The notes under the pieces were generated by a model that saw only the letters and a list, made by a program, of their open reading frames with translations, ran no database searches and had not been told where the DNA came from. The translations under genes were made by a program, and so were the position numbers. Below, in pieces: positions 20,666 to 30,155 of a stretch of DNA of 64,000 nt; position 1 is the first letter of the stretch, and the number at the start of each line of letters is the position of its first letter. This DNA is from Comamonas koreensis (GTDB lineage: Bacteria > Pseudomonadota > Gammaproteobacteria > Burkholderiales > Burkholderiaceae_C), in NCBI RefSeq assembly GCF_014076495.1, contig NZ_CP043575.1, positions 5,017,001-5,081,000 of the forward strand, given 5' to 3'.

Positions 20666-21856
20666 ATGACAACTTCGAAATTTCTGCGCTCGCCAGCCCC
20701 GCTGGCGGCGAGCCTGCTGATGGCCGGTCTGCCGCTGGGCAGCTTCGCGCAAACGCCCGCCGCTGCCAGCGGCTCGGCGGCCACGGTGTGGCAGCAATGC
20801 ACAGCGCTCAGCGACGGCACCGCCCGCCTGGCCTGTTTTGACCAGTGGGCCCAGCAGCAGTCGCAGCAGCCCCTGGTCAGCCAACAGGCGCAGCCAGTGG
20901 CCGCCGCGCCTGCCGCCTCGGCCAACGCGATGGTGGGCCTGACCCCACCGGCGGGCGCACTGGCCGCCGCCGATGTACCGGCCCCCATCGGTGGCTGCCG
21001 CAATGACGGCTACACCGAGATGTCCCGCTTCTGGGAGCTGGAAGCGGGCACCGACTGCGGCACCTTCAGTTTCCGTGGCTACCGCCCCCTGTCGGTGTCG
21101 GTGGCTGTTGGCGACAAGGTCAACCGCCAGCCGACCTCGCTCAACCCCGTCAATGCAGCAACGACCGAGACCGACTACCAGCGGCAGGAAATGCGCATCC
21201 AGCTGTCGGTGCGCACCAAGCTGGCGCAAAACATGCTGACCGATCCGAATGGCAAGCTGCGTGATTCGCTGTGGATCGGCTACACCGGCCTGTCCTACTG
21301 GCAGGTGTTCAACTCGGACCTCTCGCGCCCCTTCCGCACGACCGACCACCAGCCCGAGATCTTCTATGTCTACCCGACCACCGCCCAGCTGCCCTTTGGC
21401 TGGCGCTGGCGCTACAGCGGCATTGGCCTGGAGCACCAGTCCAACGGCCAGAGCGACCCGCTCTCGCGCAGCTGGAACCGTACCTACCTGATGACCGGGT
21501 TTGAGCTGGACAACCGCTGGCAGCTGCAGGCCAAGATCTGGCACCGCATCAACGAGAGCGCGGAAGACGACAACAACCCCAATATCCAGAACTACATCGG
21601 CCGCAGCGAGCTGAAACTGGGCTGGAACGTCAACCAGCGCAACTGGATGGGCGTGACCGCACGCGGCTCGCTCAACGGCCATGGCAAGGGCTCGGGCCGC
21701 GTCGAATGGATGCACACCTTGGGTGATGGCTGGATGGGCGGCAAGAGCAACCTGCGCCTGCATGCCCAGCTCTTCCACGGCTATGGTGACAGCCTGATCG
21801 ACTACAACTACAAGCGGACGGTGTTCTCGCTGGGCTTCAGCCTGCTGGACTTTTGA
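20666..21856 (+). CDS. pldA: outer-membrane phospholipase A
   Basis: Outer-membrane beta-barrel phospholipase (OMPLA), 396 residues with signal peptide (cleavage expected after GSFAQ). The short Cys-containing segment WQQCTALSDGTARLACFDQW is common in betaproteobacterial members. The catalytic block GLEHQSNGQSDPLSRSWNR holds the His, Ser and Asn of the active site. The protein ends in ...SLGFSLLDF with C-terminal Phe, the Bam-recognition signature. The start MTTSKFLR gives a proper signal peptide; longer in-frame starts overlap the lipoprotein gene. Confidence 0.94.
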   Translation: MTTSKFLRSPAPLAASLLMAGLPLGSFAQTPAAASGSAATVWQQCTALSDGTARLACFDQWAQQQSQQPLVSQQAQPVAAAPAASANAMVGLTPPAGALAAADVPAPIGGCRNDGYTEMSRFWELEAGTDCGTFSFRGYRPLSVSVAVGDKVNRQPTSLNPVNAATTETDYQRQEMRIQLSVRTKLAQNMLTDPNGKLRDSLWIGYTGLSYWQVFNSDLSRPFRTTDHQPEIFYVYPTTAQLPFGWRWRYSGIGLEHQSNGQSDPLSRSWNRTYLMTGFELDNRWQLQAKIWHRINESAEDDNNPNIQNYIGRSELKLGWNVNQRNWMGVTARGSLNGHGKGSGRVEWMHTLGDGWMGGKSNLRLHAQLFHGYGDSLIDYNYKRTVFSLGFSLLDF

Positions 21857-21907
21857 GCGCCACGACCACAACCCTTGAAACGTCGTTGCCTGGCCGGCCG
21901 CGCCAAG

Positions 21908-22038
21908 CCTTGCCGTACTACCGTACTGTCTGCGGCTTGACGCCTGGTCGGGGGCGCCCAGCCTCAAACGCAAACCTTCGGTTTGCTGGGTCGTGCTCGC
22001 GGCTTCTACGGGACGTCTGCTCAGCAGACGTTTCCCGT
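21908..22038. repeat. structured intergenic element between pldA and the hydrolase gene
   Basis: The 197-bp convergent gap holds several inverted repeats: GTAC-N4-GTAC at 21915-21926, GCAAACC-TTC-GGTTTGC at 21970-21986, and a long stem at 22008-22038 (ACGGG plus ACGTCTGCT against AGCAGACGT plus CCCGT). No long T-run follows, so it is not a textbook terminator. It may be a member of a dispersed repeat family, but only one copy is in this window. Confidence 0.55.
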
Positions 22039-22053
22039 TTCCCAATAGGATCT

Positions 22054-22950
22054 TCAGGCAGAAAGCCGCAGCAGGCGCTGGCACAGATCCGACTGCGGAT
22101 CCTCCAGCCCATGGAGCACCGAGAAATGGTCGCAGCCGGGCAGCGCCGCCTGCTCGGCCACATTGCCCGCCGCCTGCCAGGCGCTGTGCATCAGCAGCGA
22201 CTGGCGCTCAAACTCGCTTTGTTCGCGCCCGCCCCAGACCAGGTGCATGGGGGTGGCGCAGCGTCTGGCCGCAAACGCGGGTGAGTTGCGCGCAACCAGC
22301 CCGTCGTCGAGCTGGATCAGCGGCTGCAGGTAGCTGTAGCGCAGCGGCGTGATATCGTAGAGGCCGCTGATCAGCAGCGCGCCGCGCAGCGGGTCATCGG
22401 GCAGGCCATAGTCGCGCTCCCAGGGCGTTTGCAGGCACATCGCGCCCAGTTGGCCACCGGCAGAATGCCCGCCCACCACCACCCGCGCCGGGTCGCCGCC
22501 ATAGGCCTCGATATGGCGCAGTACCCAGGCCAGGCTGGCGCGGCACTGGCGCACGATTTCGTCGATGCTCACCTGCGGGCACAAGGCATAGTTCACCACC
22601 ACGGTGCAAAAGCCCAGCGCCTGCGGGCCGAAGGCGACGCAGCTGAACTCCTTGGAGGTATTGGCCCGCCAGTAGCCGCCATGCAGATAGACAAACACGG
22701 GCGCTGCCGCGCCGCCTGCGGCCGGGTAGATGTCCAGGGTCTCGGCCAGAGTCGGGCCAAACGGCACATCCAGAACGCAGCGCAGCCCCCTACGCGCCTG
22801 GGCACTGCGCTCGGCAAAATGCTGGCGCGCGGCGGCCGGGTCGGCCACCGGGCGCAGCGGGTCGTACTGCGCATCAATCTGCGACTGCGATTCAAAATCG
22901 CGGTACAGCTTGAAAAGCCGGGGACCAGCCATGGCCGGGTCAGCCGGCAT
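22054..22950 (-). CDS. alpha/beta hydrolase, arylformamidase-like
   Basis: 298 residues of the esterase/kynurenine-formamidase branch of alpha/beta hydrolases. YLHGGYWRAN is the oxyanion HGG(Y/W) motif, VVGGHSAGGQL the nucleophile elbow with catalytic Ser, and GCDHFSVLHGL the catalytic His region. It is the last gene of the 2-aminobenzoate operon and its start overlaps the ridA stop by 11 bp (an alternative ATG at 22932 would lie just after that stop). Possible roles are N-formylkynurenine hydrolysis, linking tryptophan breakdown to anthranilate, or a late hydrolytic step; neither is proven. Confidence 0.8.
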   Translation of the reverse strand: MPADPAMAGPRLFKLYRDFESQSQIDAQYDPLRPVADPAAARQHFAERSAQARRGLRCVLDVPFGPTLAETLDIYPAAGGAAAPVFVYLHGGYWRANTSKEFSCVAFGPQALGFCTVVVNYALCPQVSIDEIVRQCRASLAWVLRHIEAYGGDPARVVVGGHSAGGQLGAMCLQTPWERDYGLPDDPLRGALLISGLYDITPLRYSYLQPLIQLDDGLVARNSPAFAARRCATPMHLVWGGREQSEFERQSLLMHSAWQAAGNVAEQAALPGCDHFSVLHGLEDPQSDLCQRLLRLSA

Positions 22951-23338
22951 CGGGCACCACGGCGGTGACCTCGATCTCCACCTTGGCGCGGTCCTCGATC
23001 AAGGCCACGACCTGCACCGCCGTCATCGCCGCGTTGAAGCTGCCGATCAGCTCGCGGTAGGCCTTGCCGATCTCCGCCTGCTGGGCCATATAGGCCTCTT
23101 TGTCGGTGATGTACCAGGTCATGCGCACGATATGCTCGGGCCGGGCGCCGCCCTCTTCGAGCACCGCCACAATGTTCTGCAGCGCCTGGCGCACCTGGCC
23201 GGCCAGTTCATCGGTGTGGAACACCCCTTGCGCATCCCAGCCGATCATGCCGGCGACAAAAATCTGCCGGCCGCTGACCATGACGCCATTGGCATAGCCC
23301 TTGGGCCGGGGCCAGCCCTGGGGAAGTAGTACTTGCAT
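22940..23338 (-). CDS. RidA-family enamine/imine deaminase
   Basis: 132 residues of the RidA/YjgF/UK114 family, trimeric enzymes that hydrolyse enamines or imines to ketones and ammonia. GWPRPKGYANGVMVSGRQIFVAG is the N-terminal core, and the C-terminal KVEIEVTAVVPDAG is typical, with the glutamate of the active site region. The start MQVLLPQGW is preferred for its AAGGAA ribosome site. In this operon it could remove the amino group from the 2-amino-5-oxo-cyclohexene intermediate made by the monooxygenase/reductase; this is an inference from context. Confidence 0.87.
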   Translation of the reverse strand: MQVLLPQGWPRPKGYANGVMVSGRQIFVAGMIGWDAQGVFHTDELAGQVRQALQNIVAVLEEGGARPEHIVRMTWYITDKEAYMAQQAEIGKAYRELIGSFNAAMTAVQVVALIEDRAKVEIEVTAVVPDAG

Positions 23339-23365
23339 GAGACGATTCCTTCTAAAAACCAAGCA

Positions 23366-23821
23366 TTATTGAAAGCGCTCACCGGCCAGCCAGGCCGCCA
23401 TGCGGCGGTGGATGGCGGCCGGTATGCGAATGGCTTCATGGCTGTCCAGGCTGGTGAACACCAGCGCCTGGTGGGCCAGTGCTCGCACCTGGCCGTCGTC
23501 ACCCACACAGCGCAGCGCCAGCTGCAGCGAGCGGCTGCCCAGCCGCAGCACGGCCAGCTCCAGCTGCACCGCATCGCCCATGCGGGCAATCGCCCGAAAG
23601 TCGCAGGCCAGGTGCACGATCGGCAGACCCGTGCGTTCGGGCCCCAGCATCTGGGCATAGGGGTAGTGCAGCGCCTGGTTGAACCAGTCCTCCACCAGCG
23701 ACTGGAACAGCACCAGGTACTGCGGATAAAACACAATGCCGGCCGGGTCGCACTGCGCAAAACGGATGCCGGTGGCCACGCGAAAAACGGGGCCGGTCTC
23801 GGGCCAGGTCAAGGCTGCCAT
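23366..23821 (-). CDS. acyl-CoA thioesterase, 4-hydroxybenzoyl-CoA thioesterase family
   Basis: 151 residues, hot-dog fold. RFAQCDPAGIVFYPQYLVLF contains the catalytic Asp of the Pseudomonas-type 4-hydroxybenzoyl-CoA thioesterase family (DPAGIVFYPxY). It starts 1 bp before the livF stop and is followed by ridA 27 bp later. In the Azoarcus evansii 2-aminobenzoate clusters a thioesterase of this type accompanies the pathway, where it may recycle CoA from dead-end aromatic thioesters. The substrate here is not shown. Confidence 0.88.
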   Translation of the reverse strand: MAALTWPETGPVFRVATGIRFAQCDPAGIVFYPQYLVLFQSLVEDWFNQALHYPYAQMLGPERTGLPIVHLACDFRAIARMGDAVQLELAVLRLGSRSLQLALRCVGDDGQVRALAHQALVFTSLDSHEAIRIPAAIHRRMAAWLAGERFQ

Positions 23822-23822
23822 G

Positions 23823-24532
<710 letters not shown>

Positions 24533-24533
<1 letters not shown>

Positions 24534-25312
24534 CAGGCGGCCTCCTCTGCAGCTTCATCGCCCAGGTAGGCACGCCGCACATCCGGGTTGCGCCGAATCT
24601 CATCGGGCGTGCCCGTCGCAATCACCTTGCCAAATACCAGCGTCGAGATGCGGTCGGCCAGCCGGAAGACCGCGTCCATGTCGTGCTCGACGAGCAGGAT
24701 CGTCGTGTCCTGGCGCAGCTGCAGCAGCAGCTGCACCATGCGCTCGGATTCGTCCGGGCCCATGCCCGCCATCGGCTCATCGAGCAGCAGCATGCGCGGC
24801 CGCGTGGCCAGCGCCAGTGCCACCTCCAGCTGGCGCTGCTCACCGTGCGCCAGCAGGCCCGCCGTTTGCTGCAACTGGGCGGCCAGGCCTACGCGCTCGG
24901 CCACCTCGGCCGCCTGCGCATAGCGTGCGCTTTCGCTGCGTGCCGGGCGCCAAAAGCGCCAGCTCGATCCATCGCGTGCCTGCACGCCCAGTGCAATGTT
25001 CTCCAGCACCGTCAGGCGCTTGAAGATGCTGGTGATCTGGTAGGAGCGCACCAGGCCGGCCTGCACCCGCGCGGGCATGGGCTTGCGCTCCATGGCCTCA
25101 CCGGCAAACAGGATCTGGCCCGCATCGGATGCCAGCGCGCCCGACAGCTGGTGGATCAAGGTCGTCTTGCCCGCGCCGTTCGGCCCGATCAAGGCATGGA
25201 TCTGGCCGGCCTGCACCGCAAAGCTGGCATGGTCGGTGGCGGTGAGGCCACCAAAGCGCTTGACCAGGTTCTGCACCTGCAACAAAGGGGTTGGCATCTT
25301 GGCCGTGCTCAT
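24533..25312 (-). CDS. livG: branched-chain-type ABC importer ATPase LivG
   Basis: 259 residues from the ATG that overlaps the livM stop (ATGA); the open frame extends further upstream but only as a shadow of livM. Walker A GPNGAGKTTLI, signature near ALLAHGEQRQLEVALAL (degenerate compared with LSxGxQ) and Walker B MLLLDEPMAGMGP. Pairs with LivF to drive the LivH-LivM channel. Confidence 0.93.
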
Positions 25313-26319
25313 CGCTTGCTCCACATGCCGCGCCGCAGGCTCAGCAAACCATTGGGTGCCACCAGCACCACGATCAGCAGCACGGCGCCCAGGCCCAGCT
25401 GCCAGTGCACCGTATAGGCGGCCAGCACTTCTTCGAGCAGCAGGAACACCGCCGCGCCCAAGAGGCCCCCATACAGATGGCCGACACCGCCGAGGATGAC
25501 CATGATCAGCAGGATGCCCGACTGGGTCCACTGCAGCATGCCGGGGCCGACAAAGCTGCCCTGGTTGGCCAGCATCGCGCCGGCCAGGCCAGCAAAGGCT
25601 CCGGCCAACGTGAAGGCCACGAGCTTGTAGCGGTAGACCGGAAAGCCGATGGCCTGCATGCGGGTCTCGTTCTCCTTGATGGCCTGCAGCACATGGCCAA
25701 AGCGCGCATTGAGCACGCGCGCCATCAGCAGCAGGCTGGTGCTGACCAGCGCCAGCACCACATAGTAGAAGGTCGCATCCTGGCCCAGATCCAGACCCAG
25801 CCCGATATCCGAGCGGCTGGGCAGCGACAGCCCGTCATCACCGCCCAGCGATTTGAACGACATGATCAGGTAGTACAGCATCTGCGCAAAGGCCAAGGTG
25901 ATCATGATGAAGTACACGCCCTGGGTGCGCAGACTGATCGCGCCCACCAGCAGCGAGAAGGCCGCGCCCATCAGCATGGCCAGCGGCCAGGCCAGCCAGG
26001 CCGAGGTAATGCCCTGCTGCATCAGCAGGCCCACGGTGTAGGCACCCAGGCCGACAAAGGCCGCATGGCCAAAGCTCACCATGCCGCCAAAACCGAGGAT
26101 GAAGTTGAGGCTGGCAGCGGCCAGGCCAAACACCAGCACACGGCTGGCCACGCCGATGTAGAAATCCTCACCCGTCGCCTGGGCGATCAGCGGAAAGGCA
26201 ATCAGCAGCGCGAGCAAAGGCAGCACCAGCCGGGGCTGCAGCCGGTGGTCGAAGACGCTGGGCTGCGTGGCCCGTATCGCCTGCGCAGCGGCGGGTTGGG
26301 GGGCGGATGTGTCAGTCAT
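25309..26319 (-). CDS. livM: branched-chain-type ABC importer permease LivM
   Basis: 336 residues with about nine or ten membrane helices. ILGFGGMVSFGHAAFVGLGAY is the family signature, and VLNARFGHVLQAIKENETRM is the cytoplasmic coupling loop that contacts the ATPase. Overlaps livH by 8 bp upstream and livG by 4 bp downstream, so all four transporter genes are coupled. Confidence 0.94.
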   Translation of the reverse strand: MTDTSAPQPAAAQAIRATQPSVFDHRLQPRLVLPLLALLIAFPLIAQATGEDFYIGVASRVLVFGLAAASLNFILGFGGMVSFGHAAFVGLGAYTVGLLMQQGITSAWLAWPLAMLMGAAFSLLVGAISLRTQGVYFIMITLAFAQMLYYLIMSFKSLGGDDGLSLPSRSDIGLGLDLGQDATFYYVVLALVSTSLLLMARVLNARFGHVLQAIKENETRMQAIGFPVYRYKLVAFTLAGAFAGLAGAMLANQGSFVGPGMLQWTQSGILLIMVILGGVGHLYGGLLGAAVFLLLEEVLAAYTVHWQLGLGAVLLIVVLVAPNGLLSLRRGMWSKR

Positions 26320-27232
26320 GGGCGGGGAACAGACCTTGGGGTTTGGTGAAAAGCACGGCAGCCATCAGCACATAGATCAGCACCGAGGCCACGGCAGGGC
26401 CAGCGTTGGCTGCTACCTCGGGCCCCATGGCCTTGTCAAACAGCAAGGGCACCAGGGTGCGGCCGGCGGTATCGACCAGACCCACCAGCAAGGCGCCCAT
26501 CAGCGCGCCCCGGATCGAGCCAATGCCGCCAATGACGATCACCACAAAGGCGAGGATCAGAATGCTCTCGCCCATTCCCACCTGCACCGCCAGCAGCGGG
26601 CCCAGCATGCCGCCCGCCACCGCACACAGCGCAGCGCCCAGCGCAAACACCAGCGTGAACAGCCGGCGCACATTGGCGCCCATGGCAGTCGCCATCTCGC
26701 GGTTGGCCGCGCCCGCGCGCACCTGCATGCCAAAGCGCGTGCGGGTCACCAGGAGCCACAGCAGTAGCGCCACGGCCAGGCCCACACCGATGATCAGCAG
26801 CCGGTAGGCCGGGTAGGAGAAACCATCCATCAAGGTCACCGGCCCGGCCAGCGCGGCGGGCGGGTTGAGCATCAGCGGCTGCGCGCCCCAGATGATGCGC
26901 ACGATCTCGTTGCTCATCAGCAAGATGGCAAAGGTGCCCATCACCTGCGAGAGGTGGTCGCGGTGGTAGAGGCGGCGCAGGATCGTGTATTCCAGCAGCA
27001 CGCCCACCACCACGGTGGCCAGCACCCCCAGGCCCAGGCCCAGCCAGAACGAACCGGTCGCCTGGCTGAGGCTGGCCACCAGGTAGGCGCCGATCATGTA
27101 GAGCGAGCCATGGGCCAGGTTGATCATGTCCATGATGCCGAACACGAGCGTGAGGCCGGCGGCCAGCAGGAACAGCATCAGGCCGAACTGCAGACCGTTG
27201 AGCGTCTGCTCAAGAATCAGGATGGTGTTCAT
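26312..27232 (-). CDS. livH: branched-chain-type ABC importer permease LivH
   Basis: 306 residues, about eight membrane helices. LFLLAAGLTLVFGIMDMINLAHG near the N-terminus and TRFGMQVRAGAANREMATAMG (coupling loop) are diagnostic for LivH. It starts 3 bp after the binding-protein gene stops, placing the complete importer in the order binding protein, H, M, G, F. Confidence 0.94.
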   Translation of the reverse strand: MNTILILEQTLNGLQFGLMLFLLAAGLTLVFGIMDMINLAHGSLYMIGAYLVASLSQATGSFWLGLGLGVLATVVVGVLLEYTILRRLYHRDHLSQVMGTFAILLMSNEIVRIIWGAQPLMLNPPAALAGPVTLMDGFSYPAYRLLIIGVGLAVALLLWLLVTRTRFGMQVRAGAANREMATAMGANVRRLFTLVFALGAALCAVAGGMLGPLLAVQVGMGESILILAFVVIVIGGIGSIRGALMGALLVGLVDTAGRTLVPLLFDKAMGPEVAANAGPAVASVLIYVLMAAVLFTKPQGLFPAHD

Positions 27233-27235
27233 CGA

Positions 27236-28420
27236 TCAGGAGGGCATCTTGCAGTCTTTGACGTAGGCATCCTGGTGGTTCTTGAACACCGTGCCCACCG
27301 TGCGGTTGGTCAGCTTGCCCTGCGCATCCTTGCTCACCACGCGCAGGTAATAGTCCTGCACCGGGAAATGGTTGCTGTTGAACTTGAAGCTGCCGCGCAC
27401 CGACTCGAACCTGGCCGCCTCGATGGCCTTGCGCAAGGCCGCCTTGTCATCGAGCTTGCCCTTGACATCGCGCACCGCCGCGTCCATCAGGCGGGCGGCG
27501 TCATAGCCGTGCGAGGCGTAGAGCGAGGGGTTGCGGCCAAACTCCTTCTGGAAGTCGGCGACGAATTTCTTGTTCGCGGCATTGTCCAGGTCATGCGCCC
27601 ACTGCGAGGTGTTGAAGGTGCCCAGCATCGAGTCACCCACCGCGCGGATCACGTCCTCATCGGCCGAGAAGCCCGGCGCATACAAGGTGATGTCCTTGGA
27701 CAGGCCGGCACCGACAAACTGCTTGATGAAGTTCACGCCCAGGCCACCGGGCAGAAAGATGTAGACGCCATCGACCTGGGCCGCACGCATCTTGGAGATC
27801 TCGGCGCCATAGTCCAGCTGGCTCAGCGAGGTATAGGTCTCCATGCCGATCTCGCCCTTGTAGAAGCGCTTGAAGCCGGCGATCGAGTCCTTGCCTGCGG
27901 GGTAGTTGGGCGCGATCAGCGCCACACGCTTGAAACCCTTGTCCTGCATGGTCTGGCCCGCTGCCTCATGCAGCGCATCGTTTTGCTGCGAGACATTGAA
28001 GAAATACGGGTTGCACTGGGCGCCCGCGTACTGCGAGGGGCCGGCATTGGGGCTGATGAAGAAGGTCTTGTTCTGGAACGCGGCCGGGCCCACGGCCAGC
28101 ATCACGTTGGAGAACACGGTGCCGGTCATGAAATCCACCTTGTCGCGCTTGAGCAGGCGCTCGGCCGTCTGCTTGGCCACCTCGGGGTTTTGCTGGTCAT
28201 CGACCACCACCACCTCGGCAGGCAGGTTGCCGATCTTGCCGTTCATGTGCTTGACGGCCAGCTGGAAGCCGTCGCGGATATCGGTGCCCAAACCGGCGCC
28301 GGGGCCCGACAAGGTGCTGAGCAACCCCACCTTGACCTGGTCGGCGGCACTGGCGCTGCTGGCGCACAGCAGCGCGATGGACAGACTGACAAGACTGCGA
28401 TGCAAGAGATGAGGCTTCAT
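27236..28420 (-). CDS. periplasmic solute-binding protein of the LivK type
   Basis: 394 residues including a signal peptide (MKPHLLHRSLVSLSIALL, cleavage after ASSASA). The mature start DQVKVGLLSTLSGPGAGLG and later FFISPNAGPSQYAGAQCNPYFF fit the type I periplasmic-binding fold of aromatic or branched-chain acid transporters. It delivers substrate to LivHMGF encoded directly downstream. The open frame extends upstream but reads into the ligase gene; the start at the signal peptide is clear. Location inside the operon suggests 2-aminobenzoate or benzoate-like ligands. Confidence 0.92.
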   Translation of the reverse strand: MKPHLLHRSLVSLSIALLCASSASAADQVKVGLLSTLSGPGAGLGTDIRDGFQLAVKHMNGKIGNLPAEVVVVDDQQNPEVAKQTAERLLKRDKVDFMTGTVFSNVMLAVGPAAFQNKTFFISPNAGPSQYAGAQCNPYFFNVSQQNDALHEAAGQTMQDKGFKRVALIAPNYPAGKDSIAGFKRFYKGEIGMETYTSLSQLDYGAEISKMRAAQVDGVYIFLPGGLGVNFIKQFVGAGLSKDITLYAPGFSADEDVIRAVGDSMLGTFNTSQWAHDLDNAANKKFVADFQKEFGRNPSLYASHGYDAARLMDAAVRDVKGKLDDKAALRKAIEAARFESVRGSFKFNSNHFPVQDYYLRVVSKDAQGKLTNRTVGTVFKNHQDAYVKDCKMPS

Positions 28421-28464
28421 GCTGGTTCCCTGGTTGAAGTACGTAAAAATTCGCCGAGCCGCTA

Positions 28465-30096
28465 CTATGCCGGGCTGTGCAGCCGAAACCGTTGTAGTTT
28501 TCCCGTAGCCGTGCGCGGCAGCTGCGCGACAAACTCCACGGCCCGTGGGTATTTGTAGGGCGCCACCGTGCTTTTGACAAAATCCTGCAAGGTCTTGGCC
28601 ATGTCCGCGTCCGCCACAAAGCCCGGGCGCAGCACCACAAAGGCCTTGACGATCTGGCCGCGCTCGCTGTCGGGCAGCCCGATCACCGCGCATTCGGCCA
28701 CCGCCGCATGCGCGAGCAAGGCGTCTTCGACCTCCGGCGCGGCGATGTTGTAGCCCGAGGAGATGATCATGTCATCGGTGCGGGCCTGGTAATGAAAATA
28801 GCCGTCCGCATCCATCACATAGGCGTCACCCGTCAGGTTCCAGCCTGCGTGCACATACTGGGTCTGGCGGCTGTCGTTCAAATAACGGCAGCCGGTAGGG
28901 CCCTGCACCGCCAGCTTGCCCACCGTGCCGGCCGGCACTTCCTGGCCCTGATCATCAACCACCTTGGCGTGGTAGCCGGGCACCGCCCGTCCGGTGGCGC
29001 CGGGACGCGCCTCATCCTCGCGGTGCGAGATGAAGATGTGCAGCATCTCGGTCGAGCCAATGCCGTCGATGATCTCGATGCCGGTCGCCTCTTTCCACAG
29101 CGCGCGGGTCGAGGCATTCAAGGCCTCGCCGGCCGATACGCATTTGCGCAGCCGCGTCTGGCGCAGCCGCTCGCCCTGCTGGGCCATCACGCGGTACGAG
29201 GTGGGCGCGGTGAACACCACGGTCGCGCCAAACTGCGCGATGCCATCGACCAGCTGTGCGGGCCCTGCTTTTTCCAGCAGCGCCATCGACGCACCAATCG
29301 CCATCGGGAACAGCACCTGCCCACCCAGGCCAAAGGTAAAGGCCAGTGGCGGGCTGCCGATAAACACATCATCGGGCGCAGCCCGCAGCACATGGCGCGG
29401 CCAGCAGGCACAGACCGCCATGACATCGCGGTGGAAATGCATCGTGGCCTTGGGCACGCCCGTGGTGCCCGAGGTAAAGCCCAGCAGGCAGGTGTCGGTC
29501 GCCGCCGTCTGCACCGTGTCGAAATGCGGCGAGGCCTGGGCCATCAGCGGCTCCAGCGCCTGCGCTGCCGGCAGGCCACTGCCATTGAAGTACCGCACCG
29601 CCTGCAAGCGCGGGTTGGCCGCCTGCGTCGCCTGCACCTCGGCCTGCAACGCCGCATCGCACAGCGCATGGCTGACCTGGGCAATCTCGATGATGGTGCC
29701 CAGCTCCTTGGCGCGCAGCAGCGGCATCGCAGCCACCGCAATGCCGCCGGCCTTGACCACCGCAAACCAGCTCGCCACCATCATCGGGTTGTTGGGCGCG
29801 CACAGCAGCACGCGGTTGCCGGGCACCAGGCCCATCTGCGCGGTCAACACATTGGCGATGCGGTTGGCCTGGGCCTGCAAGTCGGCATAGGTCCAGCGCA
29901 TGCCCTGGGCCTGCAGGCACAGGCGCTCGCCCCGGCCCTCGGCCACATGGCGGTCCAGCAGCTCGGCGGCGCAGTTGAGGCGCTCGGGGAACTGCAGCTC
30001 GGGCAGCTCGAACAGGTAGTCGGGCTGCAACTCGGGCGGCGGCAAATGCGTGGCCGCAAAGCGGTCGGTATGCGCGGTATAGGGCGTGGCAGACAT
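28465..30096 (-). CDS. aromatic acid-CoA ligase, probably 2-aminobenzoate-CoA ligase
   Basis: 543 residues, ANL superfamily. GFTSGTTGVPKATMHFH is the AMP-binding P-loop, DGIGSTEMLHIF the A5 motif, LTGDAYVMDADGYFHYQARTDDMI the A7-A8 hinge, and TATGKLQR the C-terminal catalytic Lys motif (A10). This subfamily (GxSTEM, HRDVMAVCACW) includes benzoate and 2-aminobenzoate ligases. It activates the aromatic acid as CoA thioester before hydroxylation. It sits between the acyl-CoA dehydrogenase and the transporter genes. Confidence 0.88.
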   Translation of the reverse strand: MSATPYTAHTDRFAATHLPPPELQPDYLFELPELQFPERLNCAAELLDRHVAEGRGERLCLQAQGMRWTYADLQAQANRIANVLTAQMGLVPGNRVLLCAPNNPMMVASWFAVVKAGGIAVAAMPLLRAKELGTIIEIAQVSHALCDAALQAEVQATQAANPRLQAVRYFNGSGLPAAQALEPLMAQASPHFDTVQTAATDTCLLGFTSGTTGVPKATMHFHRDVMAVCACWPRHVLRAAPDDVFIGSPPLAFTFGLGGQVLFPMAIGASMALLEKAGPAQLVDGIAQFGATVVFTAPTSYRVMAQQGERLRQTRLRKCVSAGEALNASTRALWKEATGIEIIDGIGSTEMLHIFISHREDEARPGATGRAVPGYHAKVVDDQGQEVPAGTVGKLAVQGPTGCRYLNDSRQTQYVHAGWNLTGDAYVMDADGYFHYQARTDDMIISSGYNIAAPEVEDALLAHAAVAECAVIGLPDSERGQIVKAFVVLRPGFVADADMAKTLQDFVKSTVAPYKYPRAVEFVAQLPRTATGKLQRFRLHSPA

Positions 30097-30155
30097 CTCG
30101 CAAACTCCAGACTGAAAGGAGAAACCGGAACCGGAATCCAGGTGCTAGGCAGAGC

